Below, one piece after another: positions 1-5,351 of a stretch of DNA of 6,918 nucleotides; the stretch's first letter is position 1; every line of letters begins with the position of its first letter. The notes under the pieces are model-generated. The model ran no database searches. It saw nothing but the letters and a program-made list of their open reading frames with translations, and had not been told where the DNA came from. Location of the stretch: positions 24,524 through 31,441 of the forward strand of contig DHSB01000203.1 in the NCBI GenBank assembly GCA_002408385.1. Reading direction: 5' to 3'. Source of the DNA: Myxococcales bacterium UBA5297 (GTDB lineage: Bacteria; Myxococcota; Myxococcia; Myxococcales; UBA5297). The position numbers and the translations under genes were made by a program.

Positions 1-1163
1 GCCAGGCGCATCCCCGCCTTGACCTGCTCGGTCGCCTCGGCCTTCGACGAGCCGATGAGGCTGCGCTGGCTGGTGCCGATGGCGATCTCCTCGCCCTCGA
101 TGAACAGGGTGGCGAGGTTGGTCGAGGTCTCGACGAGGCCGGCGAGATCGCTGCTCATGCGCAGCACGCCGTGCGGCAGGGCGAGCACCGCGTCGAGCAC
201 GCGCTCGATTTGCGGGCGCGCGATGACCTTGCCGCCGGCGGTCGGCGCCTTGCGCAGGCTGATCTCGACCGAGGGCTCGACCTCGCCGAGCTCGCCGCGC
301 ACCGTCGAGGTGAGCTCGGCGGCCAGCGGCAGCAGCTTGTCGATGTCGGCCGCAGGCGCGAGCACGAGCGCGTCGGCCTCGCGCGCGATGGCGTTGCGCT
401 TGCTGCCGCCCTTGAGCGAGGCGACGTGGACGTCGCCGATCGCCAGCATCCGGCGCAGGACGCGCCCGAGGATCTTGATGGCGTTGCCGCGGCCCTTGTC
501 GATGTCGGTGCCCGAGTGGCCGCCCTTGAGGCCGGCGACGTTCAGCTCCAGGGTCTCGTAGCCGGAGGGCGCGTCGACCCACTCGATCTTCAGGCGCCCG
601 ACGGTGTCGCCGCCACCCGCGCAGCCGACGTAGACGATGCCGTCCTCCTCGGAGTCGAGGTTGAGCATGGTCTCGGACTGCAGGAACCCGGGCTTAAGGC
701 CCTTGGCGCCGGTCAGCCCGGTCTCCTCGTCGATCGTGAAGAGCAGCTCGAGCGGCGGGTGGACGACATCCTTGGCCTCGAGCAGCGCGAGCGCGGCGGC
801 GACCCCGATGCCGTTGTCGGCGCCCAGGGTGGTGCCCTTGGCCTTGACCCACTCGCCGTCGACGTAGGCCGGGATCGGGTCGTTGTCGAAGTCGTGCTCG
901 GTCCCCTTGTTCTTCTCGCAGACCATGTCGACGTGGCCCTGCAAGAGCACCCTCGGCGCCTTCTCGTGGCCGGGGCTGCCGGGCTTGCGCACCACGATGT
1001 TGCCCACCGGGTCCTGCTCGGGCTTGTAGCCGAGCTTCTCGACCGTCTGCTTGAGGTAATCGAGGAGCTTGCCTTCCTTCTTCGAGGGATGGGGGACCTT
1101 GCAGATCTCGTCGAAGTACTTCCAGAGGCTCTTGGGCTGCAGATCGCTGACGTTCTGGCTCAC
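1..1163 (-). CDS. pepD: Aminoacyl-histidine dipeptidase (PepD, M20 metallopeptidase), 3' end beyond window
   Basis: Cytosolic di-zinc dipeptidase of the M20 family; family members hydrolyse Xaa-His dipeptides such as carnosine and other short peptides. The visible 387 codons contain the metal-site signatures in order: HVDM (His77, Asp79), TTLGADNGIG (Asp116), DEETG (catalytic Glu146 with Glu147) and LDSEEDG (Asp170), followed by GCAGGGD and GLKGGHSGTD, which begins the lid/dimerisation domain. The N-terminal PKSLWKYFDEICKVPHPS closely resembles the E. coli PepD start. E. coli PepD is about 485 residues, so roughly the last 100, including the final metal-binding His, lie off the left edge. The start is GTG at 1163: AGGAG lies 6 nt upstream and the residues from it match the family N-terminus. 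I saw no frameshift. The 105 bp upstream hold a 10-bp palindrome (1237-1246) but no convincing promoter. The gene is co-directional with the AI-2E gene, but 1.6 kb of insertion-like DNA separates them. Confidence 0.95.
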   Translation of the reverse strand, partial: MSQNVSDLQPKSLWKYFDEICKVPHPSKKEGKLLDYLKQTVEKLGYKPEQDPVGNIVVRKPGSPGHEKAPRVLLQGHVDMVCEKNKGTEHDFDNDPIPAYVDGEWVKAKGTTLGADNGIGVAAALALLEAKDVVHPPLELLFTIDEETGLTGAKGLKPGFLQSETMLNLDSEEDGIVYVGCAGGGDTVGRLKIEWVDAPSGYETLELNVAGLKGGHSGTDIDKGRGNAIKILGRVLRRMLAIGDVHVASLKGGSKRNAIAREADALVLAPAADIDKLLPLAAELTSTVRGELGEVEPSVEISLRKAPTAGGKVIARPQIERVLDAVLALPHGVLRMSSDLAGLVETSTNLATLFIEGEEIAIGTSQRSLIGSSKAEATEQVKAGMRL

Positions 1164-1268
1164 GGACTGCTCCTGTGGTCGAGCGGGTGTGCCGCGGGTT
1201 GGGGTCGGAGGGCGCCAAGTGCCGCCGAACGGCGGGCGAGCGCTCGGCGCCTAGACTGCCCCAAGGCG

Positions 1269-1330
1269 GGCGGGGCCGCCAGCGCCGCAGCTCAAAGGAT
1301 GTCGTCGCGCAGCCCCTTGGCGGCCGGCGC
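1269..1330. repeat. 62-bp direct repeat, copy A (displaced copy of the AI-2E gene 3' end)
   Basis: These 62 bases are identical to 2763-2824. At 2763-2824 the sequence is the last 12 codons and stop of the AI-2E-family gene plus 23 bp downstream. Copy A therefore encodes the same C-terminal residues (AP AAKGLRDDIL then stop, minus strand) without any gene body. Similarity ends abruptly at 1330. On the other side it continues only as a few matching bases (one mismatch in GCGGGC versus GCCGGC). The perfect identity in a non-functional setting argues for a recent duplication. The outer edge carries the self-complementary GGCGGGGCCGCC, which may act as a terminator stem for the AI-2E transcript. 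Confidence 0.9.
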
Positions 1331-1440
1331 GGGCCCGCACTCCCTTCCCGAACCCCGGCTCTTCCTGGTCGCTCGGGCAGGCTTGGCCGCGGCCTCGATT
1401 CGGCCTCTGCGCTCATGGTGGGCGCCGCGGCCGCGTCGCC

Positions 1441-2128
1441 CGGCGCGCCCGTCCGTCAGCCGTCTGCATCACCCAGCGCTTCGGATCCCGGCTCGACTGC
1501 AACCCCCACTTCCACAGCCTGGTGCCGGACGCGGTCTTCGTCGAGGACGAGCGGGGCGAGCTGGCGCGCAGGCGTCTTCCGAAACCGACGCGGGAGGAGG
1601 TGCAGCGGGCCGTCGAGAGAATCGCCAGACGGGCCCGGGCGATGTTGCGCCGGGAGCTCGGAGACGAGGAGCCGCAGGCCGATGCCCTCGATCGGGTGCG
1701 CGCCGGGCGCCGGCAGGGCGCGTATTCCGTCCTTCCCGAGCCGAGCGAGGAGCGCTCGGTGAAGCTCGCCGCTCGGTGGGACGGGCTCTCGCTGGAGGCG
1801 AGCCGGCACCTGCACGAGGACGACCGCCGGGGCCTGGAGGCGCTGCTCCAGTACTGCCTGCGGCCTTCGTTGGCGCAGGAGCGGCTCTCGTGGGCCTCGC
1901 AAGAGGGCGGCGAGTTGGTCGTGCGGCTCAAGCGGCCGATGGCCGGCGGCCAGACGACGCTGGACTTGCTGCGACGCCTGGCGGTACTGGTGCCCCCGCC
2001 TCAGGTGCATCACCTCCACGACTTCGGAGGGTTCGCCAGCCCCACGGTGCGCCGACGCTGCCGGCCTCGAGCGGCTCGGGCTGCCCACCGAGCCTTCAGG
2101 CGTCCCGCGTGCAGATCGACCAGCTTGA
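1441..2128 (+). pseudogene. IS91-family (HUH) transposase remnant, truncated and internally deleted
   Basis: IS91-family transposases are HUH single-strand nucleases for rolling-circle transposition. In one frame from about 1441 to 2055 the translation carries the family core: ITQRFGSRLDCNPHFHSLV, where HFH at 1507-1515 is the HUH metal motif, then DAVFVEDERGEL, PPT-like LPKPTREEVQ, YCLRPSLAQERLS (Tyr at 1852-1854, the likely catalytic tyrosine region), RLKRPMAGG and LAVLVPPPQVHHLHDFGGFASP. The N-terminal zinc-binding part, typically about 200 residues, is missing. After about 2056 the match jumps frame: 2063-2128 reads GLERLGLPTEPSGVP and ends at a TGA, resembling the usual C-terminus (HLGLPTEP). 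The cysteine-rich stretch normally between these parts is therefore deleted. No plausible start with a ribosome site was found, so I call it dead. Family assignment is from remembered family motifs. Confidence 0.75.
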
Positions 2129-2301
2129 GCAGGGACAAGGCATCCTTCGGCCTCGCCGACGCGGCCGACGCGGCTGAGGTCGCCTCGCGCCTTCCCTTCC
2201 GTCCCGGTCCCAGCCTCGTGCGCAGACGCCGCCCTGCCGGAAAGACCAAGCAGGGCTGCCCGAGTGCCGGCGTCGGGGCGGCGCGGCTCGAGATCGGGTT
2301 G
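2129..2301. other. Unassigned sequence between transposase remnant and repeat array
   Basis: No recognisable gene or RNA. It includes a short tandem 9-bp duplication (GCCGACGCG twice, about 2154-2171). If the transposase C-terminus is correctly placed, this stretch would be where an IS91-type terminus should lie, but I could not recognise one. The transposase reading frame happens to stay open through it and into the first four array units before a TAG at 2383-2385. Confidence 0.5.
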
Positions 2302-2511
2302 AATCGCCGCCTCCTTACTCAGAGTCGATGCGTCCTTGGCCCAAGGCGCCGTCTCCTCGCTCGGAATCGCAATCTCCTCAAATAGAAGCACTGCATCCTG
2401 AGTCAGATTCGTTGCTTCCTGGCTCAGAATTGCGGCCTCCTGAGCTCAAATCACCAGCACCTGGCCGACAATTACGGGTTCCTGACTGCCAATCGTCTGT
2501 TCCTGGGCACT
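2302..2511 (+). repeat. Left arm of inverted array: ten degenerate 21-bp tandem units
   Basis: Ten units of exactly 21 bp start at 2302, 2323, 2344, 2365, 2386, 2407, 2428, 2449, 2470 and 2491. Each begins with a form of AATCGC, then 3-4 variable bases, then TCCTGACT or a near variant, then a variable tail often ending CAG. No unit is identical to another, but the phase is never lost: there are no insertions or deletions across 210 bp. Because 21 is a multiple of 3, each frame yields heptapeptide repeats; the frame entering from the transposase side reads NRRLLTQ-like heptads (LNRRLLTQ, RRRLLAR, NRNLLK) and is stopped by TAG at 2383-2385. No start codon with a ribosome site precedes it. It is either an ancient minisatellite or the decayed coding part of a heptapeptide-repeat protein. 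Confidence 0.85.
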
Positions 2512-2518
2512 TCACCGG

Positions 2519-2728
2519 AGTTATCGCGCCCAGGAGACCGCGATTCATAGTCAGGACGCAGCGATTTCGGGCCAGGTCGCTGAATTTCATAGTCAGGACG
2601 TGTCGATTTCAACGCAGGACGCGGCGATTGTTGGTCAGGTCGCACCGATTGACGCTCCGGACACGGCGGCTGCTAGTCCGGTCGCGCCGATTGATGCTCA
2701 GGACGCGGCGATTTGAAGTCAGGACAGC
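2519..2728 (-). repeat. Right arm of inverted array: ten degenerate 21-bp units in opposite orientation
   Basis: After a 7-bp centre (TCACCGG, 2512-2518) the same repeat runs in reverse complement. Units start at 2519, 2540, 2561, 2582, 2603, 2624, 2645, 2666, 2687 and 2708, reading GCGATT, variable bases, then AGTCAGGACGC or a near variant on the plus strand. A degenerate eleventh unit with one extra base may follow to about 2740. On the minus strand the heptads read NRRVLTx (for example SNRRVLSI, NRRVLR, RCVLTMNR), the same peptide theme as the left arm, broken by an in-frame TGA in the 2603-2623 unit. The plus strand also has open frames here with IxxQDAA or RTRRLLVRS heptads, but none has a supported start. 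I regard these as by-products of the 21-bp period. Confidence 0.85.
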
Positions 2729-2762
2729 AGCGGCTTTCGGGGGGGCGGTCTTGCCTCCTGCC

Positions 2763-2824
2763 GGCGGGGCCGCCAGCGCCGCAGCTCAAAGGATGTCGTC
2801 GCGCAGCCCCTTGGCGGCCGGCGC
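2763..2824. repeat. 62-bp direct repeat, copy B (in place at the AI-2E gene 3' end)
   Basis: Perfect copy of 1269-1330, in the same orientation, 1494 bp away. This is the parental location: it holds the end of the intact AI-2E-family gene (stop at 2786-2788) and the adjoining GGCGGGGCCGCC dyad (2763-2774), which sits about 11 bp past the stop and could form a short terminator stem for that gene. There is no T-run, so an intrinsic terminator is unproven. Confidence 0.9.
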
Positions 2825-3874
2825 CGGCCTCTTGCCCAGGGTCTTGTCCACGTAGAAGTGCTCGAGGGTGACGAGGATGACCGCGAGCAGCGGAGTGGCG
2901 ACGAAGACCGCCAGCGCGCCCAGCGAGAGGGTCAGCAGGATCTGCCAGAACAAGAGCAGCGCCGGCGGGATGTCGACCGCGTGCTTCATGACGATGGGCA
3001 TCAGCAGGTTGCCCTCTATCTGTTGGACCACGAGGTAGACGACGAGCGTCCAGAGCCCGGTCGTGAAGCCCTGCGTCAGGCCTGCGGCGACCCCGGGGAC
3101 GCCCGCCAAAAACGGGCCCGCGTACGGGACGAGCTCGCCGAAGAAGGCGATGATGCCCAGCACCAACCAGGTGTCGAGCCCGACGATGAGCAGACCGACG
3201 GCGGTGAGCAGGCCGACCGCGGTCATCGAGATGAGGGTGCCGATGACCCAGCCTTTGATGGCGGTACCGACTTTGAGCAAGTAGGCGCGCAGGCTGTCCT
3301 GCTGCTCGTAGGGCACCAGGCGCACGATGCCGCGGACGTAGACCTCCGGCTCGTAGGCGAGGAAGAAGGCGACGGCGATGACGAAGACGATGCCGGCGAG
3401 GAGGGCGAAGAGGCCGCCCACCGCGGTCGGCGCGATTCGCCCGATCCAAGCTCCAAGACGTTGGCCGAGGCTTTCGCTGACGCCGCCGAGCGGGCCCTGA
3501 TCGCTCGCGCCGGCCTGCGCACGGGTCCACCAGCGCTCGAGCTGCGCGAGGGCCTCGGGGGCCTGGTCGACGAGCCGTTCGAACTGCGCGGCGAGGCTCG
3601 GATAGGCCAGCCAGCCGAGCAGGGCGACGAGCCCAAGGGAGCCGAGCACGACGATGATCGCCGCCAAAGGGCGAGGCATCAGGCGGCCGAGCCACTTGAC
3701 CGGATAGTGGAGGGCGAAGGCGAGCAGGATCGCGAAGAGCGTGAGGAAGAGGACCTCGACCGCCCGCGACAGGAGGATGAAGGCGCCCCAGAGAGCGAAG
3801 AGCGTCAGGCCCGCGCCGAGCAGGTACCGGTAGCGCGGCCAGCGGGTCGTCGGTGGGGGAAAGCCCTCGCCCAT
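2786..3874 (-). CDS. AI-2E family transporter (PerM/YdiK-type polytopic membrane protein)
   Basis: Inner-membrane protein of 362 residues, the usual size for the AI-2E/PerM family, whose members have been linked to export of small molecules (TqsA for autoinducer-2) or to ion antiport; most have no known substrate. Hydrophobic segments are visible near residues 16-36, 38-56, 69-92, 150-173, 206-240, 263-284 and 303-337, with a soluble loop at about 94-148 between the third and fourth. The family's C-terminal signature is present: QQIEGNLLMPIVMKHAVDIPP (about 284-304), then a Gly/Ala-rich pair of helices ending in ATPLLAVILV. The start is ATG 3874; upstream in-frame codons encode an unrelated sequence without hydrophobicity. 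A purine-rich AGGAG lies 15 nt upstream, too far for a normal ribosome site. A -10-like box 6 nt upstream suggests a leaderless message instead. The last 12 codons are duplicated at 1269-1330. Substrate cannot be inferred. Confidence 0.92.
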   Translation of the reverse strand: MGEGFPPPTTRWPRYRYLLGAGLTLFALWGAFILLSRAVEVLFLTLFAILLAFALHYPVKWLGRLMPRPLAAIIVVLGSLGLVALLGWLAYPSLAAQFERLVDQAPEALAQLERWWTRAQAGASDQGPLGGVSESLGQRLGAWIGRIAPTAVGGLFALLAGIVFVIAVAFFLAYEPEVYVRGIVRLVPYEQQDSLRAYLLKVGTAIKGWVIGTLISMTAVGLLTAVGLLIVGLDTWLVLGIIAFFGELVPYAGPFLAGVPGVAAGLTQGFTTGLWTLVVYLVVQQIEGNLLMPIVMKHAVDIPPALLLFWQILLTLSLGALAVFVATPLLAVILVTLEHFYVDKTLGKRPAPAAKGLRDDIL

Positions 3875-3880
3875 GCGATC

Positions 3881-3908
3881 AAGATTGGGCTCCTCTTCCC
3901 GACCGCAA
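3881..3908 (-). promoter_or_regulatory. Possible promoter of the AI-2E gene (near-leaderless)
   Basis: Read on the minus strand: TTGCGG (3908-3903), a 16-bp spacer, then AATCTT (3886-3881), six bases before the ATG. This would place transcription initiation at or next to the start codon. The match to the consensus hexamers is modest. The call is supported mainly by the same geometry at 4127-4132 ahead of the divergent gene. Confidence 0.3.
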
Positions 3909-3968
3909 TGCGGGAATCGGTGCGCTCGCTCCGCTCCTCCACGCGCCGCGGTGCCCGGCTGCCCACTG

Positions 3969-3991
3969 CGCTCGCGCACGGCTTGCGAGCG
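3969..3991. other. Hairpin in the divergent intergenic region
   Basis: Perfect 7-bp inverted repeat CGCTCGC / GCGAGCG with a 9-nt loop, midway in the 264-bp gap between the divergent AI-2E and DUF4230 genes. It could be an operator serving both promoters or a fortuitous GC-rich dyad. The rest of the gap holds no gene that I can support. Confidence 0.3.
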
Positions 3992-4103
3992 AGGCCCGGC
4001 GAAGGGTCTGCCGGCGAAGCAGGCTCGAGCCCATATCCGCGAGGGCTTCGCACCGCCGGGATCGAGCAAGCACCCCTGCCGCGCGGCCGGGAAAGCGCCG
4101 AAC

Positions 4104-4132
4104 GGCGACTTCACGGCAGGTTCGGCTACAGT
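4104..4132 (+). promoter_or_regulatory. Possible promoter of the DUF4230 gene (leaderless)
   Basis: TACAGT at 4127-4132 resembles a -10 hexamer and ends six bases before the ATG at 4139, so initiation would fall at the start codon. There is no good Shine-Dalgarno (nearest is CAGG, 18 nt upstream), which fits a leaderless transcript. The -35 region (around 4104-4109) is poor. Confidence 0.35.
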
Positions 4133-4138
4133 GCGAGC

Positions 4139-4747
4139 ATGCGACGACAACTCCTGCTGGTCGCCGTGTGCCTGCTGGCCGGCGCCGCCATCGCCCTCGC
4201 GGTCGTCTTCAAGCTCGAGTCGCGGCCGCCGCCTCCCGACGGGCCCTCGGTCGTCTCGCGCATCCGCGAGGTCGCCCGGCTCGAGACGCTCGAGGTCTCG
4301 CTCTACAAGAAGCTCCACTTCGCGCCCGATCCGCTGCCGACCGGCTCGCTGTGGGGCGATGTGCTGAGCTGGATGCGCTACAAGGTGAGCTCGCCGCAGG
4401 CGCGGGCCATCGTCTTCGCCAAGGCCCACCTCGGGCTCGATCTCGAGCGGCTCGGGCCCGACCGGCTGCAGACGGTGGGACGCCGCGCGTTCGTGGTGTT
4501 GCCGCCGCTGCGCGTGCAGGTCGAGCTGCAACCCGGAGAGACCGAGATCATCGGCTCGACCCTCGACTCGGTCGAGACGGCGCGGCTGTTCGAGCTGGCG
4601 CGCGAGGCCTTCGAGCGCGAAGTGGAGGCCGACGAGAAGCTGCGCTCCCGCGCGCGCAGCTCGGCCGAGCGCGCTATCCGGGAGCTGTTGACCAACCTCG
4701 GCTTCGTCGAGGTGCACTTCGTCGAGAGCCTGCCGATGGCCGGATAG
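4139..4747 (+). CDS. Membrane-anchored DUF4230 family protein
   Basis: A 202-residue protein. Residues 1-24 form an uncleaved-type signal anchor (MRRQ, then a hydrophobic run to VVF). A Pro-rich linker SRPPPPDGP follows, then a DUF4230-type domain from about 38 to 197. Family-like features seen: EVARLETLEVSLYKKLHF at 44-61, VFAKAHLGLDLERLG at 92-106 (the family has a V-x-AG-x-DLS-x-L-like stretch here), VVLPPLRVQVEL, a charged helix AREAFEREVEADEKLRSRARSSAERAIRELL (154-184), and the closing LGFVEVHF. DUF4230 proteins have no established biochemical function; the topology predicts one inner-membrane helix with the domain on the outside face. It is followed after 22 bp by a gene with its own ribosome site, so the two probably form an operon. 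Divergent from the AI-2E gene. Confidence 0.85.
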   Translation: MRRQLLLVAVCLLAGAAIALAVVFKLESRPPPPDGPSVVSRIREVARLETLEVSLYKKLHFAPDPLPTGSLWGDVLSWMRYKVSSPQARAIVFAKAHLGLDLERLGPDRLQTVGRRAFVVLPPLRVQVELQPGETEIIGSTLDSVETARLFELAREAFEREVEADEKLRSRARSSAERAIRELLTNLGFVEVHFVESLPMAG

Positions 4748-4769
4748 GCGCTCGAAAGAGGAGAAGGCG

Positions 4770-5207
4770 ATGCGAGGCGTGAAGCTTGCGGGGCTGCTGG
4801 GGCTGGTCTCTCTGGTGCTCCTCGTGCCGCGAGACGGGGCGGCGGCGGTGAGGCTGGGGACCGGCGCGAGCTACTGGCTCGAGCACGGCGGGCTCTTCAA
4901 TCTCGACCTGCAGGTGAACACGCCGATAGCCAAGCGCCTCTTCGTCGGCGGCCGGTTCGGGGCCTTCCTGTCCACCGGGAGCGAGCGCGTGGGGATTCCG
5001 CTCGATCTGACGCTGACGGTGCCCATCGGCGGGCGCGTCTATCTCGAGGGGCTCGCGGGCCCCTGGCTGTCGTTCGAGGGCGACTTCATCCGCGCGCACG
5101 GCGCCATCGGCTTTGGACTCAGGTCCGGCAGCTTGAGCTTCGGCGTCGAGGCGGGTTGGCTCTCGCCGAGCGGCGTCATCGGCGCGCGCCTGTCCTGGAG
5201 AGTCTGA
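4770..5207 (+). CDS. Small secreted beta-rich protein, possible outer-membrane barrel
   Basis: A 145-residue protein I cannot assign to a named family. It opens with a Sec signal peptide (MRGVK, then LAGLLGLVSLVLLVP, with a likely cut after the AAA at residues 24-26). The mature 119 residues alternate polar and hydrophobic positions with Gly turns in strands such as SYWLEHGGLFNLDLQVN, RLFVGGRFGAFLS, PLDLTLTVPIGG, VYLEGLAGPWLSF, HGAIGFGLRSG, LSFGVEAGWLS and VIGARLSWRV. About seven to eight strands would suit a small eight-stranded barrel, although the C-terminus ends RV rather than the usual terminal aromatic. AGGAG lies 6 nt before the ATG, a strong ribosome site unlike the leaderless genes nearby and consistent with translation inside an operon behind the DUF4230 gene. 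No Cys is present, so it is not a lipoprotein. Confidence 0.8.
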   Translation: MRGVKLAGLLGLVSLVLLVPRDGAAAVRLGTGASYWLEHGGLFNLDLQVNTPIAKRLFVGGRFGAFLSTGSERVGIPLDLTLTVPIGGRVYLEGLAGPWLSFEGDFIRAHGAIGFGLRSGSLSFGVEAGWLSPSGVIGARLSWRV

Positions 5208-5231
5208 AGAGGCGTCGACAAATCCCTCTTC
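5206..5231 (+). terminator. Possible terminator stem after the small beta-rich gene
   Basis: GAAGAGG (5206-5212) pairs perfectly with CCTCTTC (5225-5231) around a 12-nt loop, beginning inside the stop codon of the small gene. No T-run follows, so termination is only suggested by position. Confidence 0.3.
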
Positions 5232-5248
5232 GACTCGGTCCGGGCAGG

Positions 5249-5330
5249 CGAGTCGCGGCGAGGGTGATTTCGCGACAGGCCTCGAGTCGCGCGCGATGCG
5301 CCGAGCGGACGGGTTGATTTCGAGGCCTCG
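5249..5330 (+). promoter_or_regulatory. Repeated motifs upstream of the alginate-export-like gene (possible operators)
   Basis: Three short repeats occupy this 82-bp stretch: CGAGTCGCG at 5249-5257 and 5283-5291; TGATTTCG at 5265-5272 and 5315-5322; AGGCCTCG at 5277-5284 and 5323-5330. The last two keep their order in both copies, with 4 extra bases in the first. CGCGAC (5271-5276) and GTCGCG (5286-5291) also pair as a 6-bp hairpin. The second copy overlaps the proposed -35 box, a usual place for a repressor or activator site. No cognate regulator is visible in the window. Confidence 0.35.
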
Positions 5331-5341
5331 TCTGCCAACAT
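5314..5341 (+). promoter_or_regulatory. Possible promoter of the alginate-export-like gene
   Basis: TTGATT (5314-5319), a 16-bp spacer and CAACAT (5336-5341), ending 10 nt before the ATG at 5352. The leader would be only 3-4 nt. No Shine-Dalgarno is visible, so translation would be near-leaderless like the other first genes here. Confidence 0.4.
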
Positions 5342-5351
5342 CGCGCGCCTG

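Larger units (their letters stand above)
1331..2762. mobile_element. Probable inserted segment between the 62-bp repeats (transposase remnant plus repeat array)
   Basis: This 1432-bp block is everything between the two 62-bp direct repeats. It contains an IS91-type transposase remnant and the two-armed 21-bp repeat array, and no intact gene. The flanking repeats are far longer than a normal transposition target duplication, and IS91-type elements normally make none. The segment more likely arose by recombination, or by a duplication that copied the end of the AI-2E gene, than by simple transposition. The base composition of the array part (2302-2728, about 57% G+C in the consensus unit) is clearly lower than that of the flanking genes. 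I could not identify terminal IS91-type ends, so the boundaries rest on the direct repeats alone. Confidence 0.4.

Noticed and set aside
1237..1246. CGAGCGCTCG palindrome upstream of pepD as an operator
   Set aside because: A 10-bp GC palindrome is common by chance in DNA of this composition and no promoter is recognisable next to it.
171..2177. Long plus-strand open frame opposite pepD and across the insertion
   Set aside because: It is antisense to the PepD metal-site motifs, has no recognisable domain, and crosses unrelated segments including the repeat copy and the transposase remnant in the wrong frame.
2302..2728. CRISPR array
   Set aside because: The units are contiguous 21-bp tandem repeats with no spacers, strongly diverged from one another, and arranged in two opposite orientations; no cas gene is nearby.
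2328..2855. Arg-rich heptad protein encoded across the right array arm
   Set aside because: No ribosome site at its ATG, it crosses both arms of the array and then reads antisense through the AI-2E 3' end; the heptads follow automatically from a 21-bp period.
2858..4747. Very long plus-strand open frame antisense to the AI-2E gene that runs into the DUF4230 gene
   Set aside because: Its first two-thirds translate to Asp/Glu/Arg/Gln-rich low-complexity sequence, the mirror of a hydrophobic membrane protein in GC-rich DNA. Only the part from 4139 is a real protein.
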